This document shows positions 32,117 to 33,973 of a DNA stretch of 33,973 nt, piece after piece. The position numbers and the translations under genes were made by a program. A model generated the notes under the pieces. It was not told where the DNA came from, made no database searches, and saw only the letters and a program-made list of their open reading frames with translations. This DNA is from Phycisphaerae bacterium (GTDB taxonomy: Bacteria; Planctomycetota; Phycisphaerae; Tepidisphaerales; Tepidisphaeraceae). The DNA is taken from contig JAICTV010000029.1 in NCBI GenBank assembly GCA_025936175.1, forward strand, positions 1 through 33,973. The letters are read 5' to 3'. How positions within the stretch are numbered: the first letter of the stretch is position 1; each line of letters begins with the position of its first letter.

Positions 32117-33853
32117 GTGGAGCGGGCTGCGCGTACATCGGAGGCGACCGTCGAAGCGCTCGAACCGCGCGTGCTGTTTTCCTACACGCGCTTCGGGGTG
32201 ATCGGCGATTATTCAGCAGGCCAGGGGCTGCTCGATGTCTCCAACCTGATCAAGAGCTGGAACCCCAACTTCATCGTCACCGTCGGCGACAATAATTACC
32301 CGAGCGGCGACGCCTCGACGATCGATCAGAACATCGGCCAGTACTTCCACAGCTACATCTATCCCTACGCCGGGAGCTATGGCGCGGGCTCGACCGCCGG
32401 CAACCGCTTCTGGCCTTCGCTGGGCAACCACGATTACGACACCGCGGGCGCCGCGGCGTACTTCAACTACTTCACGCTGCCCGGCAACGAGCGCTACTAC
32501 AACATCGTGCAGGGCAACGTCGAGCTGTTCATCTGCAACAGCGAAGACCCGGAGCCCGACGGCATCCAGAGCAACTCCGCGCAGGCGGCGTGGCTGAAGC
32601 AGAAGCTCGCCGAGAGCACCGCGCGATGGAAGCTCGTCATCTTCCACGAGGCGGCGTACTCCTCGGGCGAGCACGGCGACAACACCTTCATGCAGTGGCC
32701 GTTCCAGCAGTGGGGCGCGACCGCGGTCCTCTCCGGTCACGACCACGATTACGAGCGGATCCTCAAGAACGGCATGCCGTTTTTCGTCGACGGGCTGGGC
32801 GGCGGAGAGATCCGCCCGTTCTCCGGCACGACGGCCGGCAGCGTCGTGCGCTACAACGCGGACTACGGCGCGATGCGGGTTGACGCGTACGACAATGCCC
32901 TGGTTTTTCAGTTTTTCGCGCGGGACGGCACGTTGATCGACCGCTACGGGATCGGCGCGCCCTCGTCGCCGCAGCTCGCGCTGATCCCGCAGGGCGACAC
33001 ATGGAAATATCTCGACAACGGCTCCGACCAGGGCACCGCGTGGCAGGCGGCGGGCTTTGACGACTCGACGTGGAAGAGCGGCGCGGCGCAGCTCGGCTAC
33101 GGCGACGGGGATGAGGTGACGACGGTCAACGCTTCCGACCCCGGCAGCTCCGTCAACTACATCACCACCTACTTCCGTCGGACGATCAACGTCGTCAACA
33201 CCGGTGCGTTCTCGTCCCTCACGCTTCAGGTGCTCCGCGACGACGGGGCCGTGGTCTACATTAACGGCAACGAAGTGTTCCGCACGGTGATGAACCCCGG
33301 GACGGTCACGTACCAGACGCTGGCGCGCGACCTGCTCGGCGGGTCGGACGAGAACGCATGGGCGACGACGACGCTGAGCCCGGGCGTTTTGCGGGCGGGC
33401 ACGAACGTCGTCGCCGTCGAGCTTCACCAGGGGAGCAACACCAGCCCCGACGCGAGCTTCGATTTGTACCTCTCGGGCACGCTGACGAGCGCGCCCTCGG
33501 CGCCGTCGGCGCCCAGTGCGCTTCGCGCGACCGCGGTGGCGGACAGCCAGATCGATCTGAGCTGGATCGACACGGTCACCAACGAGAGCGGGTTTCAGAT
33601 CGAGCGCTCGAGCAACGGCGCCACCTTCTATCCCGTCGCGACGCTGCCGGCGAACACGACGAGCTTCAGCGATTCCCCGCTCTTTGCGACGACGACGTAC
33701 TGGTATCGCGTGCGCGCGTTCAACAACGGGGGGAACTCGCTTTACTGCGCGGTCGCGAAGGCGACGACGCTGGCGCCGTTGAGCGCTTTCCCGCCGCGGC
33801 CGCCGGTGTTCGCTGACTTCTCGGATAGAACGTTGGTCGACCTGCTTTCGTAG
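32117..33853 (+). CDS. LEPR-XLL metallophosphoesterase with shared module and FN3
   Basis: 578 residues from a GTG at 32117 behind GGAGGG. EALEPRVLFS (13-22) is a clear LEPR-XLL motif. The phosphoesterase motifs match those of the preceding gene: VIGD (28-31), GDNNYP (57-62), GNHDYD (103-108), FHEAAY (176-181) and GHDHDYER (207-214). The second His of FHH is replaced by Glu. Then the WKYLDNGSDQ module (about 287-455), one FN3 (about 460-552) and the tail DRTLVDLLS. It is a short paralogue of the upstream protein, separated by 53 bases, so tandem duplication with domain loss or gain is likely. Expected at the cell surface; substrate unknown. Confidence 0.9.
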   Translation: MERAARTSEATVEALEPRVLFSYTRFGVIGDYSAGQGLLDVSNLIKSWNPNFIVTVGDNNYPSGDASTIDQNIGQYFHSYIYPYAGSYGAGSTAGNRFWPSLGNHDYDTAGAAAYFNYFTLPGNERYYNIVQGNVELFICNSEDPEPDGIQSNSAQAAWLKQKLAESTARWKLVIFHEAAYSSGEHGDNTFMQWPFQQWGATAVLSGHDHDYERILKNGMPFFVDGLGGGEIRPFSGTTAGSVVRYNADYGAMRVDAYDNALVFQFFARDGTLIDRYGIGAPSSPQLALIPQGDTWKYLDNGSDQGTAWQAAGFDDSTWKSGAAQLGYGDGDEVTTVNASDPGSSVNYITTYFRRTINVVNTGAFSSLTLQVLRDDGAVVYINGNEVFRTVMNPGTVTYQTLARDLLGGSDENAWATTTLSPGVLRAGTNVVAVELHQGSNTSPDASFDLYLSGTLTSAPSAPSAPSALRATAVADSQIDLSWIDTVTNESGFQIERSSNGATFYPVATLPANTTSFSDSPLFATTTYWYRVRAFNNGGNSLYCAVAKATTLAPLSAFPPRPPVFADFSDRTLVDLLS

Positions 33854-33868
33854 CGGCCTTACAGCCTG

Positions 33869-33973
33869 CTACACCGTCTTGGCGAAAAGGTCGGCACGGG
33901 GGACGCCGACGCCGTCTCTGGTGACGTAGAAGGGTCGCTTCTCGACCACGTAGGCGAGCCTGGGCGACATGCC
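33869..33973 (-). CDS. C-terminal end of an unidentified protein (partial)
   Basis: On the minus strand the frame is open from the window edge to a TAG at 33869-33871, giving 34 residues that end VPRADLFAKTV. Nearly every codon ends in G or C, as in the genuine genes here, which supports real coding. The fragment is too short to name a family. It converges with the preceding phosphoesterase gene across only 15 bases. Confidence 0.6.
   Translation of the reverse strand, partial: GMSPRLAYVVEKRPFYVTRDGVGVPRADLFAKTV

Overview
The window is high-GC bacterial DNA with strong G/C bias at third codon positions. It most likely comes from a planctomycete, probably the Phycisphaerae/Tepidisphaeraceae side. 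The evidence is three large extracellular-type proteins with the LEPR-XLL type N-terminal motif, MJ0042-type zinc ribbons, an exo-muramidase of the DUF1343/NamZ family, and many short palindromic elements at gene borders. No rRNA, tRNA, CRISPR array, integrase or transposase was seen.

Layout. (1) 1-4824 is a mixed carbohydrate and cell-wall region: the tail of a probable glycosidase, a NamZ-like muramidase with a GNAT gene (minus strand), a hexapeptide acyltransferase and a clan GH-A-like secreted glycosidase (plus strand), and a small DUF6504-like protein (minus strand). (2) 4932-10452, minus strand, is the standout. Read 5' to 3', it is a compact operon for a ubiquitin-like protein, an E1 enzyme, a JAMM peptidase with a transmembrane anchor, a multi-pass membrane protein with a C-terminal FHA domain, a membrane-anchored RING-like zinc protein (candidate E3), and a zinc ribbon fused to an E2 with an HPN motif and catalytic Cys. 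This is a near-complete bacterial counterpart of the eukaryotic ubiquitin cascade, apparently organised at the membrane. (3) 10812-25208, plus strand, is a Wzx/Wzy-type exopolysaccharide locus divergent from the ubiquitin-like operon: a Wzc-like chain-length protein/tyrosine kinase, an initiating sugar transferase with a degenerate GGDEF-like domain, a WecG/TagA/CpsF glycosyltransferase, a flippase, a nucleotidyltransferase/P-loop kinase fusion, an APH-like kinase, two GT4 transferases, an O-antigen polymerase/ligase-like protein and a polysaccharide deacetylase. (4) 25237-33853 holds three tandem, related LEPR-XLL proteins: a parallel beta-helix protein and two metallophosphoesterases. They share a roughly 170-residue module and FN3 domains, and two of them share an acidic-Leu C-terminal tail. 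A minus-strand gene enters at the right edge.

A second theme is seven families of imperfect palindromic elements, about 65-120 bp each and 12 copies in all. They sit at gene junctions: four consecutive junctions of the ubiquitin-like operon each hold a different family. Several copies run into coding sequence and supply signal-peptide residues, N-terminal extensions, C-terminal tails or stop codons.

How the genes may work together. In the minus-strand operon, E1 would adenylate the C-terminal Gly of the Ubl, pass it to E2 Cys149, and the RING-like protein could direct transfer to a membrane-proximal target; the JAMM protein would remove it. The target is unknown. The adjacent divergent glycan locus makes an envelope-related role attractive, but this is inference only.
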